Source of the DNA: Symbiodinium natans
Lineage: Eukaryota; Sar; Dinophyceae; Suessiales; Symbiodiniaceae
Reading direction: 5' to 3'
DNA: 64,000 nucleotides
NCBI GenBank assembly: GCA_905221605.1
Contig: CAJNDS010002146.1
Location: 184,001-248,000, forward strand
Within the stretch, counting starts at the first letter, position 1. Each line of letters opens with the position of its first letter. This document shows, one piece after another, positions 9,851 through 21,938 of the stretch. Both the position numbers and the translations under genes were made by a program. The notes under the pieces were generated by a model, which did no database searches, was not told the DNA's origin, and worked only from the letters and a program-made list of their open reading frames with translations.

Positions 9851-12519
9851 TGCCTCGCGCCGGCCCACGCGCATCACTTCAAGGTCCGACCGCACCTAGG
9901 CACAACAGGTCTGCGGGCTTCAAAACGTCGGGCTTCCAGGTTCTGCTTCATAAAGCCCTCTAAGACATGTGCTTGAAAACCTCCTCTCGGACCCAAGAAA
10001 GGTAAACCATCCTGAGAGGCTACCTAGGGCTTGGTTGAGGGCAGTTCCTTGAGGGGAGTTCCCAGTTGGGGAGCGTTTAGGGCCGTCTTGCTTAGGTATT
10101 GGCTGCTGAGCTCAAGGCTCATGCGTTAACACTTGGGGCTCTTGACAGTCCGACAGCCGAAGCCCCATAAACAGCACAAAGCCTCAACATGGGATGGCAT
10201 CCAGGACACCCTCTCCAGCACCACGGCACCCGAGAGGACGTCAGGCAGCTGACCCTTGAGGGCTCGGAGACTGCAACGCCCACTCTACTGCAGCTGAGGG
10301 CTGGTTGCTCTATAAACTGTACTAAGCCAAAGTCCCTTGTGGTCCTGAAGTTCCGATCAGAAAGGTCCCGCAAGGGCCCCGAACCCTGAACCGACTCCCA
10401 AGTGCTGAGCCATGAAGGCCCACAACGTCCTCCTCAGCTTTCTAAACAAGTGAAGGCCTCACGAAGACATTTGGGGAGCCCAGCCTTGATGGAGTGAAGC
10501 TGGCTGGAGAGGTCGTCGACCATCTCCTCTACAGAGGAGACACAGTCGCAAAGTCGGCTAGCAAAGAGAGGCCCCTGGAATCTACAAAGGGACAAAGGTC
10601 GGCTCCACAAACTTGCCAAGTTTGCGAGTTTTGGAGCCTAGCGTTCCATGAAGGCACTGCAGTTTCCCAATGCCTTGCTGCTGTATGAGCTTGGCTTGCG
10701 AATCTTGCGAGCACGGGAACAGGCATGTGGATACGCACGGCGCCGCAAGCCTCGCGGCACAAGTGTATGTATTCGAAGCCTTCGGCCTGAGGGCCTCCCA
10801 AAAAGAAGAATTGGTCTTAGGGACCTTGTAGGTGTTACATGCTATCTGCAATATTACAAAATCTCAGGAGTGGTTCGCCGCAAAAAAAACCGACACCAGA
10901 CCTGCAACTTGAATTCGTCGAAAACCAACTCAAACCGAAGGATTAGGGCCGATTAGGGCATAGGGAGCCGAACACGAGCCCAAGACCAAAGCCCAGCATG
11001 GCTCGCTTCCCCAAGCTGCCGCCTGGCACTTTGCCGTCCAGCGCTGCGCACGCTGCCGGACAACTGCTGCTTCCTGGCAGGTTGGGGGGTTTAGGGGTTT
11101 AGGTGTGACTCTTCGCTTCCGAATGGCTGGACCACTCAGCAGGGACGACGGCGGCGGCGACGACGACGATCTCATGCATGCTAGTTTGACTCCGAACAGG
11201 CTAACTCATGCAGTGTTGCATTTGCCCTGGGGTGTTTTGCCATTTGTCTGTCACTCACGATCCGCTGCGGGGACTAACTTGTCAAAAGTTCCTCTCTGCA
11301 ACAAAGCTTGCAAAGGCAAACGCCCATCAATCTCCCACACACTTCAACCAGTCAAGATCTAGCATGGCTGGATTATTGCAAGATGGGCAAGGCCATTGTA
11401 AGGCCATTGCAGGACTATTGCAGGACCATACAAGCGAAACCCAGAAGCTCAGCACATCAGTTAAAGGTCCTAAAGTTTCGATGATTCAGGCTGGCCCCCT
11501 GGCCGCAGCCGTCCTGGGACAGCCGTCGCTCCCACTCTTCCTGCCGTGAGCTTTGCCCTACTTCAAGGTTTATAGGTACTTTCTCTGTGGCCTTATATGT
11601 AGGGTGGCCGTTGGTGCAACGCGAGTGACGGTGGTTGTGAAGGCACATGACCCAAGCTTTAGCAAGGCATGAGCCTTCAAGCATCCACCGACCGAGTTCT
11701 GTCCGGATGGGGTGGGGTTTACCTGTGCAGGCTGCCAGCTATCTCTACGGCAACTGAGCAGTGCGAAGCCGGAACCCTTAACACTTGTCGATGTTCACCA
11801 TGTGCGCTACAATCAAGCAAAGTGCGCCAGCATCCTGCACTGCATACTTAAGGTTAGCGATCCTGCGCGCGAGCGAGAGAGAGGGAGGGAGGGAGAGAGA
11901 GGGAGGGAGGAAGGGAGGGAGGGAGAGAGAGAGAGAGAGAGAGAATGAACTCAACAACAACATGGGACTTGGTCGTACCACTGTCATCTACTTTCTCTAT
12001 AAGATGCACCCTCCGAGGCATTCTGCCTTCTTTTCGTGGCACAAGAAGGGGAGACTAAGAGGCGCCAACACGAGCCTCTGAACCCCAAAAACCCGAGCTG
12101 CCCTAGCACTTGTGGCACGAAGCGCTGCGGCCTGCCACTGCGCGACCTCTTCCATCGCCTGAAAGATGGCGACACGCCCTCTTGGGTCAATGAGCAACTT
12201 TTAGCACTCAACCTAAACCCGAAACACTGAAGATCACCAAGAGGGGCATCTTCACAGATCTTCACGGGTCCCCCCCCGGCGCGGCTTGGGGTAGTTTTGC
12301 GAGTTCATAGCTTGCACCTGGGTCGGCTACAAGGGCAAGGCAGGATCCTGCCAATTCAGGACTCGACACAGCCAAAGGCCCCAAAGCCCTTCGAGGGAGG
12401 TCCCAGTCACGACGGCAAGCACCTGGCGAATCTTCCCGGCCTTCCTTCCCTGCAAAGGCCTAGCGTGCACTAACGCAGCATGTCACCAAGCACACCCCGA
12501 GCACCCGAAACCTTGGAAC
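9851..12519. other. No recognised gene; GA-rich microsatellite
   Basis: Degenerate heptamers and weak coding-like pieces only. Two minus-strand frames are mildly protein-like: one ending at 10434 (SSVEEMVDDLSSQLHSIKAG) and one near 12090-12190 (DPRGRVAIFQAMEEVAQWQA). Bases 11871-11945 are a GAGA/GAGG purine tract that yields Arg/Glu-rich false ORFs. Confidence 0.45.
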
Positions 12520-13209
12520 CGGGGATGGCTGGCCTCGACGTCCTCCTGCTGCGCTGCCTCAGAGCGCGCGGTCGCCTTGTGTGGACTGCGGACTTTGTTG
12601 CCGACTGGGGCTGAGACTTACAAGGAGGGAGAAAGAGATGGACATGGATAGGGAAGAGAAGGGAGAATAGGGACACAGCACAGAAGACGAGGTCGTACCA
12701 AAACTTCCGCCGAAACCAAGACATCTCCAGGCACCTGGATGGTCGCCTCTCCGTAGATTTCACGCAGCTCCTTTCAAGTACCAGTTCAGGTCTATGGCAG
12801 GGTCTGAAGCCTTTGCCTTCCCATGACCATGTACTCAACTCGGTGCACTCAATCTGGGAGGGGGAGGGGGGGCGCCTAAACCCTGAAACCCTTAAATCCC
12901 TAAACCCATTCTCCCTCGAAGGACTCCGGGTGGAAGCGGCCTTGGCTTGATGGTTGGCTGCCGCATGGAACGCCTGCCAACGGCTCCGAGTGGAGGTCTG
13001 GTTCAAGGTTCAGGGTTTCGGGTCTTCGAGCACCAGCCGCGAGCTGCTACCTAGCTCCCCATGCTTTGAACGCAAAGGCAAAGGCGTCAGACTGGCAGAA
13101 CACACCCCCGCCTCCACGCGCAGCACTGCCTCCTCTGCCGCTCCGAGAAGGGCCGCCAGCGTCCTGGCCGCGCAGTGCAGGGCTTGGATTTCTAGGCGAG
13201 AGTCGGAAC
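12520..13209 (-). CDS. Candidate three-exon gene fragment, unknown product
   Basis: Three coding-like blocks in the same direction are bounded by the splice signals seen in the two certain genes here. Exon 13209-13112 reads SDSRLEIQALHCAARTLAAL then LGAAEEAVLRVE (acceptor AG|G, donor GC). Exon 12770-12708 reads ELREIYGEATIQVPGDVLVS-A (acceptor AG|G, donor GA). Exon 12575 to about 12520 reads ATARSEAAQQEDVEASHPR (acceptor AG|G, donor GT). All three phases are compatible when joined. The Ala/Glu/Leu-rich parts look helical. No family was recognised and no start or stop was located; more exons may lie upstream, for example a basic block LRLKSKHKASKRDRGTPSRL near 14000-14100. Confidence 0.45.
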
Positions 13210-15826
13210 CTCACAAGGGACGACAATAACTTAGAGAACTGCACATCTGGAGTTTCCCAAGAGTATGGTTTCAACCAGGCTTTTTTTGCCCCCCGCATAG
13301 TTGATTGGCAACATCCGCCAGGGAAGAAAGGGTTCCGGGCTCTTCTTCGCCCACCCGCCAGGGTTTGGGGTTTGGGCTCAGTCTAGATCTCTGCAAACCC
13401 CTTGCGCCCTAAAGCCTTAACCCGAAAACAGCATGCAGGGGCCGCCGCCGCCGGCTGGGCGTGTGGGGTGGCGTGGGGGTCCTGCGAGAGTTGCGGCTCA
13501 GGGCATAGGTGAGGCGGGGAAGAAGGAGCGCGGGGTGGGGACCCCTTTTTTTGTTTTTTCTTTTTTTTTTCTTAAGGGCTTCTTTTTTTCCAATTTTTGG
13601 GGTGTTTCTCTAACCTTTGAAGCACCCATATAGGGGTTCCGCACATAAGGTTTACAGCCGGGCGAGTTTAAGGCCTACACTCCTCAGGCACGCTGGGCAA
13701 CGAGCCAAGCGACCCCAAAGCCCCCAAAGCCTTGACCCTTTTGGGTTACAGGACTGATTCGTGTTGTGCGTCAGTCTTGACCAAGTCTTGACTGGCAATT
13801 AGTGTTTCAACACACACTCGTGCGATCATTGGCACAATTTCAGGGGTTCGGGCTTGGGGGTTCACGGTTCCTTCACGCTCAGATGATGAATGCAGGAGCA
13901 GGTGATCAACCCTACTCAACCCCCCCCAAGCCCTGAACCCTGAACCCTAGACCCCCCAAAGCCCCAAAGCCCCTAAACCCTGTGGTGCCTCCCTGGCGTC
14001 CTGAACTCCAGCTGCGAGCCAGGGGATCGCTCAAGACGCGAGGGCGTGCCGCGGTCGCGCTTCGACGCCTTGTGCTTCGACTTCAGGCGCAGGTTAAAAG
14101 GTTCAGGGGGGAGGTCTTTTGAGGCTTGGAGGAATATACTCGTGATATACTCATAGGGGCACATTGGGTAGATGTACTTTTATGCAAGTTGAGCACACTT
14201 ACCCTACTGGCCAGCAGATGGCAAAGTGAATCCTTTGTGGAGTTCTGGATTTCTCTATCATGGCCGCACATCCTGCTTCGGCCATCATGTTGGCAGCATC
14301 CTGCATCACCTCCAACAGGCTCAAGTTATTTCCAAATACAACATTGGCATCTTGCAGAGAGAAGCAGGAGCCTTCAGTCAGCCAAGCTGACCTTCTTCCA
14401 GCCTTTTTGGTGCCATGGACAAAGCCTAGTATAACTTACTAGGTGGCCGTCATGTGGCCGCGCAGCTGAGCCGAAACCTTAAACCCTGTTGACCCCAGAC
14501 CCCCGAAATGTTTGAGAACCTCGACGTTTGGAGTCCGGGGTGCGGAGCCCTGTCGCCGCAGGGCTGCACTTTCCTGGGAGGGTTTCAGGCTTGGGGCATT
14601 GTGGGCGTGGGGCTTGGGGCTTTGGATTTCGGTTTTTGTCGCTTGGGAAGTTTGGTGTTTTTTGCTGCCACCTGGTTAGGTGAAATTCAAGGTGTGATTT
14701 GGGTTTAGGGTGGGGGGCAGGGGAAGTGGGGGCTCTTGCTTCGGGTTTCGACTTCTAGAATGACGTACTACAATCTGAAACCTGCAAACACGAAGTAGAA
14801 GAGTCCCAAACTCAGCCTGAACCCTGAGCCGGCCAATCCCAACGCTTCAGAAGACCATAGGGCTTTTGGCTACCCAATTGGGCTGAGGGCTCCCTCGTTG
14901 TGAAATAATGATCCCAAACCCTGTTACCATTCGGATCCCCGAGCAGGCAACCGTTGCAAGTAGAAACCCTTTTACAGATGCGCTTCAAAGCAAGCAGTGT
15001 CCCAGTTTCCAGAAACCCTTTTTGAAACCGGAAGCAAAGGGCAAATCCCTGCCGCGTCCTCCCGCCCTCGTGCCACGGCCTCTGCGATGCCCTGCAGTGG
15101 GAAATCAGCTGGGCCCCAAGTGGCTCAGGGAGAGGTTGAGGACTTAGGGTTTAGGGCGCTAGAACTTCTGCCGAAGGACAAATCTCGAGCCGAATGTCCC
15201 AGCAAAAATAACTTAAACAGAATTAGCGCCCTAAGCTAAGCAATGGCAACACCTCAGTGGACCCTGAAGCTGCGACGATCCCGAACGCAAAGCCCCCAAA
15301 CCCCCAAAGCCAAACCCCATGGGTGAACCCCCAACCCTAAACCCACGACCCGAAAGAAGATGCCTGGAGCCGCGCTGCAAGGCGCTGGCGCACGGCGCGG
15401 AGCAGCTCCGCGGGGAGCGCCCCAGCTGGAGGAGGTTTGCAGGCGTTAGGGTTACTCTGCTCACACGTTGCCAGTCCGAGGCTTTTGAGCAGGCTATCTA
15501 TAGTTGTGGTTGTAACTGGCCACAAATATTTTAGTCTGGGCACGACATCTTACCCTACTTACAACTATCTGCAGAGGCTTAAGGAGGCTGGGGCTCGAGG
15601 CTTGCCGGGGTCAAGTTAACGGTCCAGGGATGAGGGTGGCAGTGCTGCCTAGCACCCTCACACCTTACGAAGGATGTAGGGTTTGAAGCTGAGGGCTTGG
15701 AGTCTAAAGCGCTTTTTGGTGTAGTGCTTCGGTATTCGATATTCTAACGATTGGGCCCAGGACTTTATGAATCTGCGATCATCCATGAAATACACGGCAT
15801 AATCATGACCATCTGACGCCTTCTTC
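13210..15826. other. Mostly non-coding, weak coding-like islands
   Basis: No firm gene. There are poly-T runs at 13548-13595 and many CCCTGAACCCT-type units (13920-13980). Minus-strand islands that look mildly coding are at 13985-14100 (basic, Lys/Arg/Ser) and 15356-15424 (GALPAELLRAVRQRLAARLQ). Confidence 0.4.
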
Positions 15827-15877
15827 CTCGACACCCTCTGCAAGCCAAGCAGACCGCTCGTCGAACTCGCGCAAAGC
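15827..15877 (-). CDS. Candidate single exon, unknown
   Basis: After an acceptor GTGCAG|G the frame reads ALREFDERSAWLAEGVE, with a possible GA donor following GAG. Phase is 0 at both ends. A different overlapping frame (GHDYAVYFMDDRRFIKSW, stop near 15658) is also open and protein-like, so at most one of the two is real. Confidence 0.3.
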
Positions 15878-17460
15878 CTGCACCAGAGTCTATTAGGGTC
15901 ACTAGCTCATTGGCTCAACACAAGTCGCATCACATAAGTTCCGGACAGAGGCGAACAGACATCCCCAAACCTTAGTAGGTCGCAAGCCCGAAAGCTCCAA
16001 AGGGGGCCTCCTCCACGGCACTTTCATCCTCACGTGCATCTGCAGAGGAGGGGCTGCTCACCTGTACGATCGGTTGTGGATCAAACGGGCTTAAGGCTTT
16101 TGGGCGCTTGACGGTGGTGAGGGTCTAGGGAGCAAAACTTGGGCGTGCCCAGTTTGAAGAGCAATGGTAGCAACACGGTGTACAAGTAGTACAGCCACCA
16201 GACGGTCAATAAACACCTGTCCACTTTCTATTGATGGACTACTGGGGTTGCTGGCGCGCCTTGGTTTTGCTTGGATCGTGCATGACAGAAACTCACATTC
16301 TGCACATCAGGTGGCTAAGTTTTTACACTCGGCAACAATTTCTTAGGGAATTAAAGGTTAACCTTTGGGCGTTTATAGGGATTAGAATACCCAAAAAGGT
16401 TAAAGGCTACCTACTCTACTTCCAAGTGTTTGACCCTGCTTGAAACTATGCTCCAGTTGCCCTACCGGCGTTTCAACTAGGGGTTTAGTGGCCTGGTTGG
16501 GTCGCCAGGAACTGGCGGCAGTCGTGAACTTCTTGGCGATCTCCTGGCAGCATGTGCAACATGCACACAAAACAGACTGAGGCTAGCGTTCTGAAAGTTG
16601 CCCGACCACGCCGCACAGGGGCAACACTGCGGCACATTTCGACACTCACACACGCGGCACGCCAGGCTTGAGTAGCCAGCCCTCAGCACGGATTAAGGCA
16701 CCAGCCAACAAAAAAAACACCTCTGAAGCATGCGGACATTTTTTTCGCAGCCAAGGGCCCACATGTATAGCAGCGAGCTAGGGTAAGTATCTGTGGGATT
16801 GCGTAAAGCATGGAGATTTGGTTCCAAGGGGGTACGCGCAAGATCTTTTGGAGTGCCTGCATTCGACCTTTCAAAAGTCAAGACAAGCGCCAGCAGATGG
16901 CTTCCGCCGCTGCCCTCCATTTAAGGAACCGCTGTGCTTTGCGAACGCGGTATATCATTCACATGAGGCCTGGTATTGGCTGCTCTCCGCGCTGTGATCG
17001 CCATTACCAGCATGCATCGCCAAGAGCATCATGCATCATGCTCGTGAAGTGTGATGCACAAGATGCGAGAGAGTGGGAGGGGAATGTGCACTTTGGTCCT
17101 GTTTCCCGACTCAAACGTGTTGAAGATGGGTTTTTTGTCTGCGAGTAATCCGCCTCGGCAGATTTAGCAAATTCGCATGATGTGAGTCGGTGCAAAGAAG
17201 AGATGCCTAGTAGGATTCGAACTCGACTTTCAGCCCAAGCCCAAACTACGCAACAAAAGCTAACAGCATAGGCAGTACAGGCTCCGGCAGGTTAAAGGGT
17301 TTGAGCCCTAAACCCTAAATCCCAGACCCTAAACCCCCCACCTCCACCAAAGGATCCAGCAGCCGGCTGCGCAGCGAGTGCTCCGCGGCAGAGATGGGGC
17401 CAGCTGCATAACAGGGAGGACGTCGGGTTCGGGAGGCAAAAAGGGTTTAGGGTTTTGGGT
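15878..17460. other. No recognised gene
   Basis: Mixed sequence without a convincing exon. The plus frame at 16810-17148 (112 codons) has no family resemblance or splice support. Confidence 0.45.
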
Positions 17461-17612
17461 TTTGGCACGCACTCGGTTTAGGGTTTAGGGTTGAGGGTTG
17501 AGGGTTTGAGGGTTTGAGGGTTTGAGGGTTTGAGGGTTTGAGGGTTTGAGGGTTTGAGGGTTTGAGGTTTGAGGTTTGAGGGTTTGAGGGTTGAGGGTTG
17601 AGGGTTCAGGGT

Positions 17613-17707
<95 letters not shown>

Positions 17708-17708
17708 G
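17461..17708. repeat. Tandem GGGTTTGA/GGGTTGA array
   Basis: About 250 bases of head-to-tail GGTTTGAG- and then GGGTTGA-type heptamers, preceded by canonical TTTAGGG units at 17440-17490. It reads as a telomere-like tract with a systematic A/G variant that has been homogenised. The minus strand encodes a false Pro/Thr/Asn-rich frame. Confidence 0.9.
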
Positions 17709-19034
17709 GGCTTGAAGGGATCATTGATCTGAGGACCTTCAGGGTTCAGCACCAAGTTCTGACCTTCCGTCTCAAGGGGTGGACGGGGTCTGGGGTCTAA
17801 GTTTTGGGGGTTTGGCTTCGGGGCTTTCAATTTAGGGCTCATGTAGCTCAGTATACGCTTGGGGCCCAGTCCACAGGAATTACGTTGCAGCCCAAACAGA
17901 CTCATAGACCTTGTTAAGGTACATGGACCCTTCAAGAACAACACCAGTACCCGACAAGAAAACCTAACTGTAAAAACCCCAATACCCCCCATGTCCGAAG
18001 CCCTAAACCCGAACCCGATAACCTCAAACCCTACACCATAGCAACTTCAGGGCAAGTGTATGAACGCCGCGATTTCGGGCTCGGGGCCCCTCTGCGCAAA
18101 AGCCCTACAGTAACAAAAGAGTGTACGGTGCAGGGTGAAGGGAGTTTGCAGCATCCTGGTTTGGCTCCGTTGCCCACTTAATGTTGAGGTGCTCCTTCGG
18201 CGGGAGCAGTAGTAGGAGAAAGTCGCCACCACCGTTACCGCAAAGCGCAGGACGATGGGCAACGAACCACAAGACGCACCGCAAGCTGGCGACCCTGAGA
18301 ACTTCCACGAGTCGACCGAAGCCCAGCACCATAAACAAGGGTTTAGGATACCACCCTCCATGCCTTGTCGTCAGTTAAGGGGCGACCGCACGAAGAAGGA
18401 AATTTGAACTGCCAACATTCCTTTTTTCTCAATCGCCTGAAGCCCAAAACCCGAAAGCCCGAAAATGTGTGTTGGGTCTAGGCTAGGTTAGGCCCCACGA
18501 AGTAAAAAGGTTACGATTCGGTCTCAAGCAGACCTAACCAAAGGTCTAGGGTTTTGGGTTTAGGGCTTGGGGTTCAGGATGCTCAGAAGGTTCAAGGGGT
18601 TTGGAGTTGGGAGTTCAGAGGCTGCATAGCTTTCGGCTTAGGGCTTAGGGGGGTTTACGTCGGAGCAAGGGCCATGGCAGATCAAGACCCTGGGATCATC
18701 CAAATTTCCCACTAGTACGTAGCAAAGGGTACCAACAATACGGTGCTCTACCAAGTGCATATACCAAGTTGGCACACGTCTGGGGTTTACAGCTTCGAGT
18801 TCTGTCGCCCTTTATTTGCATCTGGGCTCACAGAGATTTGTGGACCCTAAACCCCAAGCCCTAAAAACTAAACGCAAACCCTTTGTGCATCCGGACTCCT
18901 CTGGGTAACACAAACCCCGAACCCCAAACCCCAAACCCCAAACCCCAAACCCAACACCCTAAACCCTAAACCCCAAGCCCTAAACCCTAAGCCTAAACTC
19001 TAACCCCTAAACCCTACACCCTAAACCCAGAGAC
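17709..19034. other. Non-coding with telomere-like tracts
   Basis: Contains one mildly coding-like minus frame (18105-18338, FLLLLLPPKEHLNIKWATEP) and a CCCCAAA/CCCTAAA tract at 18905-19030. Otherwise nothing is supported. Confidence 0.45.
18905..19030. repeat. CCCCAAA and CCCTAAA heptamer tract
   Basis: Consecutive heptamers change from CCCCAAA to CCCTAAA across the tract. It is one of the longest runs of canonical plant-type telomere heptamer in the window. Confidence 0.85.
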
Positions 19035-19147
19035 CCTTCAGAACAACCTGCGCCGTGGGGCCTGGCGGCTCCGCGCCGCCGAGGTGGGCCACCAGGGCCT
19101 CGAGCCGCCTCGCCACTTGGCTCCCAGAAGCCTTGGCTTTGGGAGCC
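19035..19147 (-). CDS. Candidate exon, unknown product
   Basis: Acceptor CTCTCAG|G, then a frame reading PKAKASGSQVARRLEALVAH followed by LGGAEPPGPTAQVVLKG, and a GT donor. The length of 113 nt gives one leading and one trailing split base. GC-rich and codon-like against AT/heptamer surroundings. Probably belongs with the exon at 20131-20190 on the same strand, although the phases require at least one further exon between them. Confidence 0.4.
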
Positions 19148-20130
19148 CTGAGAGGAGCTTTTTGGGGTTTAGGAGTTTAGGGGTGTAGGGTTGAGGGGTT
19201 TAGGGGTTGAGGGGTTGAGGGGTTTAGGGTTTTTCCGGGCCTTTTTGCCACCCGCACTGCCCTCGCTCTAGAGTTTTTTTGCCACCCGCCTAGCTGACAC
19301 TCAGCTCGCGGGCTTAGGGTTTAGGGTTTAGGGCCAAGGCTTTCGGGAGTTTTGGGGGGGGCTTATGGGCGGCTAACGGGGGGCCTTAGCCCAGGGGCGC
19401 CCAGGAGGGCCCTGGCTTGATGGGGGCCCAGGAGGGCCTTTTCATGGGGTTGGGGCGCTTGTGAGGGCCTGTACAGATTCCCTTGATGAAGGGTCTTCAG
19501 ATAGCGCCAACATCAAACCCTAAACCGGAGTCTTTTCGCCAAACAGTGTAGCAAAGCTAAGGGGTGCTCACGTCCGGATCAAAAGGGCGGGCCCCACCGG
19601 CACGCCTGCTGCGGACCATGTGATTTTCTCAAAGCCTGCTCGCATTTTGGATGAATATCGCGCTCTCGCCTAGGAGCAGGAGTGGCCGCTCTTGCCATCC
19701 TCGAAACTGTCATCGCGTTTGGACGTCTGGGCACCAAGTGCGAAACTGTCGTGGCCTTTGGACGTCTGGGTTCGTGAAGTCGTTTCCGGGCTTGTGGGCT
19801 CTTGGTCTCTTGGACGGCAACGCAAGGGCTTCATATGATCCCAACAGAGACTCCCAAATACCCTAGGCCCTCAATAAAGTACGAACCCCAAAGCAACGTA
19901 TTTCTTCCCGCCCAGATCTACAACCCCTCAAGTACTAAGGAATCGGCCACCTCCCTGGAAGATCGACCCTACCCTCAACCCTTTTGCAACTCTTTTTGAG
20001 CAACACCCTAAACCCTCAACCCCTAAACCATGCCCCTAAACCCTAACCCTAAACGCTTAACCCCTAATCCCGAAACCCCTCAACCACCAAACCCTGTTGT
20101 GGTTAAGGCCCCTCTATAATGGGTAAGCGC
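19148..20130. other. Intergenic or intronic, heptamer-rich
   Basis: Two copies of a short T-rich motif followed by GCCACCCGC at 19242-19255 and 19274-19290. A tandem duplication of about 50 bp lies at 19707-19790 (GAAACTGTC...TTTGGACGTCTGGG twice). No gene apart from possible flanking exons. Confidence 0.45.
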
Positions 20131-20190
20131 CTGCAGCGGGCCCTGCGCCACCGGAGCTGCTTCGAGGAGTCGCTCACGGAGCCGCTCCAC
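20131..20190 (-). CDS. Candidate exon, unknown product
   Basis: Acceptor ACCAAG|G, 20 codons reading VERLRERLLEAAPVAQGPLQ, then a GC donor after CAG. Phase 0 at both ends. The residue pattern suggests an amphipathic helix. No family was recognised. Confidence 0.4.
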
Positions 20191-21938
20191 CTTGGTTTCG
20201 ACCCTCACACTCGCACACGGCCCTCCACCTTGGTTTAGGGCTTATAAGTTATAAGGTTTAGGGTTTCGACTCTCACAACTAGCTTACGCGCAGGCAAGGA
20301 TCCAGGGTTCTCGAGTCCAGCTTTAGGGGTTTAGGATTTACGGTTTAGGGTTGAAGTTTCAGGGGTTTAGGGTTTAAGTTTTAGGGGGGTCAGGGTTTAG
20401 GTTGGTAGGCGTTTCTTCCGAGAAACTACGGGTTTTGTCCAGGGCATCTATCTTCGTGGAGTTGGTAAGCGGCCTCCTAAGGCTGCTTCTTCTTTAGCGC
20501 TTTGAGCGGGTTAGCCTCAAAGCTTCAGGCTTCAGAGGCTTTAGGCTTTCAAGGTGTTGTTTTTGTTTTAAGAAAGGTTTGTTGTATATCGGGCCGGGCT
20601 AGGGGTTCTACTTGAAGGCGAATGACTTATGGGTAAGTCGAGAACTATGTATACAGTATACCCCTTAGACCCCCCATTCCGCCTTGGGCCAGTAGCCCGC
20701 GTGCTCACAGCCAGGAAGGGCCTCCAGGGCCGGCTCTGCACCTGAACATTTTTTAGGGCTTGCGTTGTGGGTTTGGGGCCAGCGTTTTGGGCCTGAGGTT
20801 TAGAAGCTTGGGGCTTCAGGAGGTTTGGGGCCTAAGGCTTGAAGGCTTACCAGCTTAGCTGGGCAGAGTGTTTTGGGATGGTTTGGGGTTTTGGGCTCTT
20901 GGTGCTATAGCTTCCTTGTGAAAAAAAGACGCGTGCGCGGAAACGGATGGGGAAGGTGGCCTCTCCCTGTGCATCCTTGAGGCAAGAGAATCGCAAGACT
21001 TTAACAGCTCGACGAAGCTCGTCGCGACATGAAGAACTCCTTGCTGTGGAAGCACCGAACACCCGCGAAATGGCGGAGCGGGCACACTGCCGGCCGGAGC
21101 CCGCTGGTGGCCTGTACGCAGGTACGGGGCAAGCACTGTGGGTTGCGGTGCCGGCATGGCGAAACCACCTCACCACATATCGCCGGATTGCATACCTCCG
21201 TGATTCCTAAACGAACACACAAATTTCAAGGCTAAGGCCCCAAGTTGTCTGCGATTCTGTGGGGTTACAAGAGTCAGGGCTTGGAGCTGGCTGTCTCACC
21301 CACACAATGTAAGACAGGATGACGCTGGAGTAGCACTCAGGTGTGCAGCTGGGAAAGCTGCGCTGCAATATGCTACGGCCAAATCTTTCGCAGGGCGACT
21401 GCAGAAGGCGGCGCGCGACGGCATCACCTGACCAGTGCGTGGGGGGGAGCAGGACTGGAGAATTTTGGGTTAGGGTCTACGAGGTGAGATTGTTTTTGGA
21501 TTGCTTTGGGGTTAGGGGCCACTTGCTGCAAGGCTTATTGATGTAGGCGGGCGGTCCAGATTTTCAGGCCTGAAGCCAGTGAAAGATGAAACCTGATGAA
21601 ACTAGCAAAACAAAACGAAGACAGGAAGGTTCAATATCAGCAAGGCCAGAACCGAAACAACATTCTGAAATAGGAGCAATTAGGGCCCGAATGTGGAGCG
21701 ACGGCTTGTTAGGATTCTGCGGAACCTCTGGTCTACGACTCCACAAGACTACCTGCCAGGATGTTCAGGCGAAGCATACTTGACAGGATCAGGTAGCCTC
21801 AGCTAACAAAATCTCTGTCAAGGCCCTGACTCTGGCTCCGAAAAGCTCTCTGCAATTCGGGGGGGCGGGGGGGGGAGGGGACCTGTGGCAACGGAACGTG
21901 AAATCCCCTTCAGCAAGTGGAACTTTCGGGGGCGCAGC
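20191..21938. other. No firm gene
   Basis: Stop-poor GC-rich DNA at 20850-21220 is open in several frames on both strands, including an ATG-started 87-codon plus frame (20947-21210), so no frame can be preferred. The rest is heptamer-like. Confidence 0.4.

Noticed and set aside
17195-17290. tRNA-like GTTCGAATCC on the minus strand
   Set aside because: The T-loop sequence is present but the flanking T-stem does not pair and no matching acceptor or D-arm was found.
17485-17992. Pro/Thr/Asn/Ser repeat proteins on the minus strand
   Set aside because: Pure translation of the GGGTTGA/GGGTTTGA array.
20847-21222. Overlapping 70-109-codon frames on both strands
   Set aside because: Several frames are open at once in a stop-poor stretch; no splice signals or motifs single one out.
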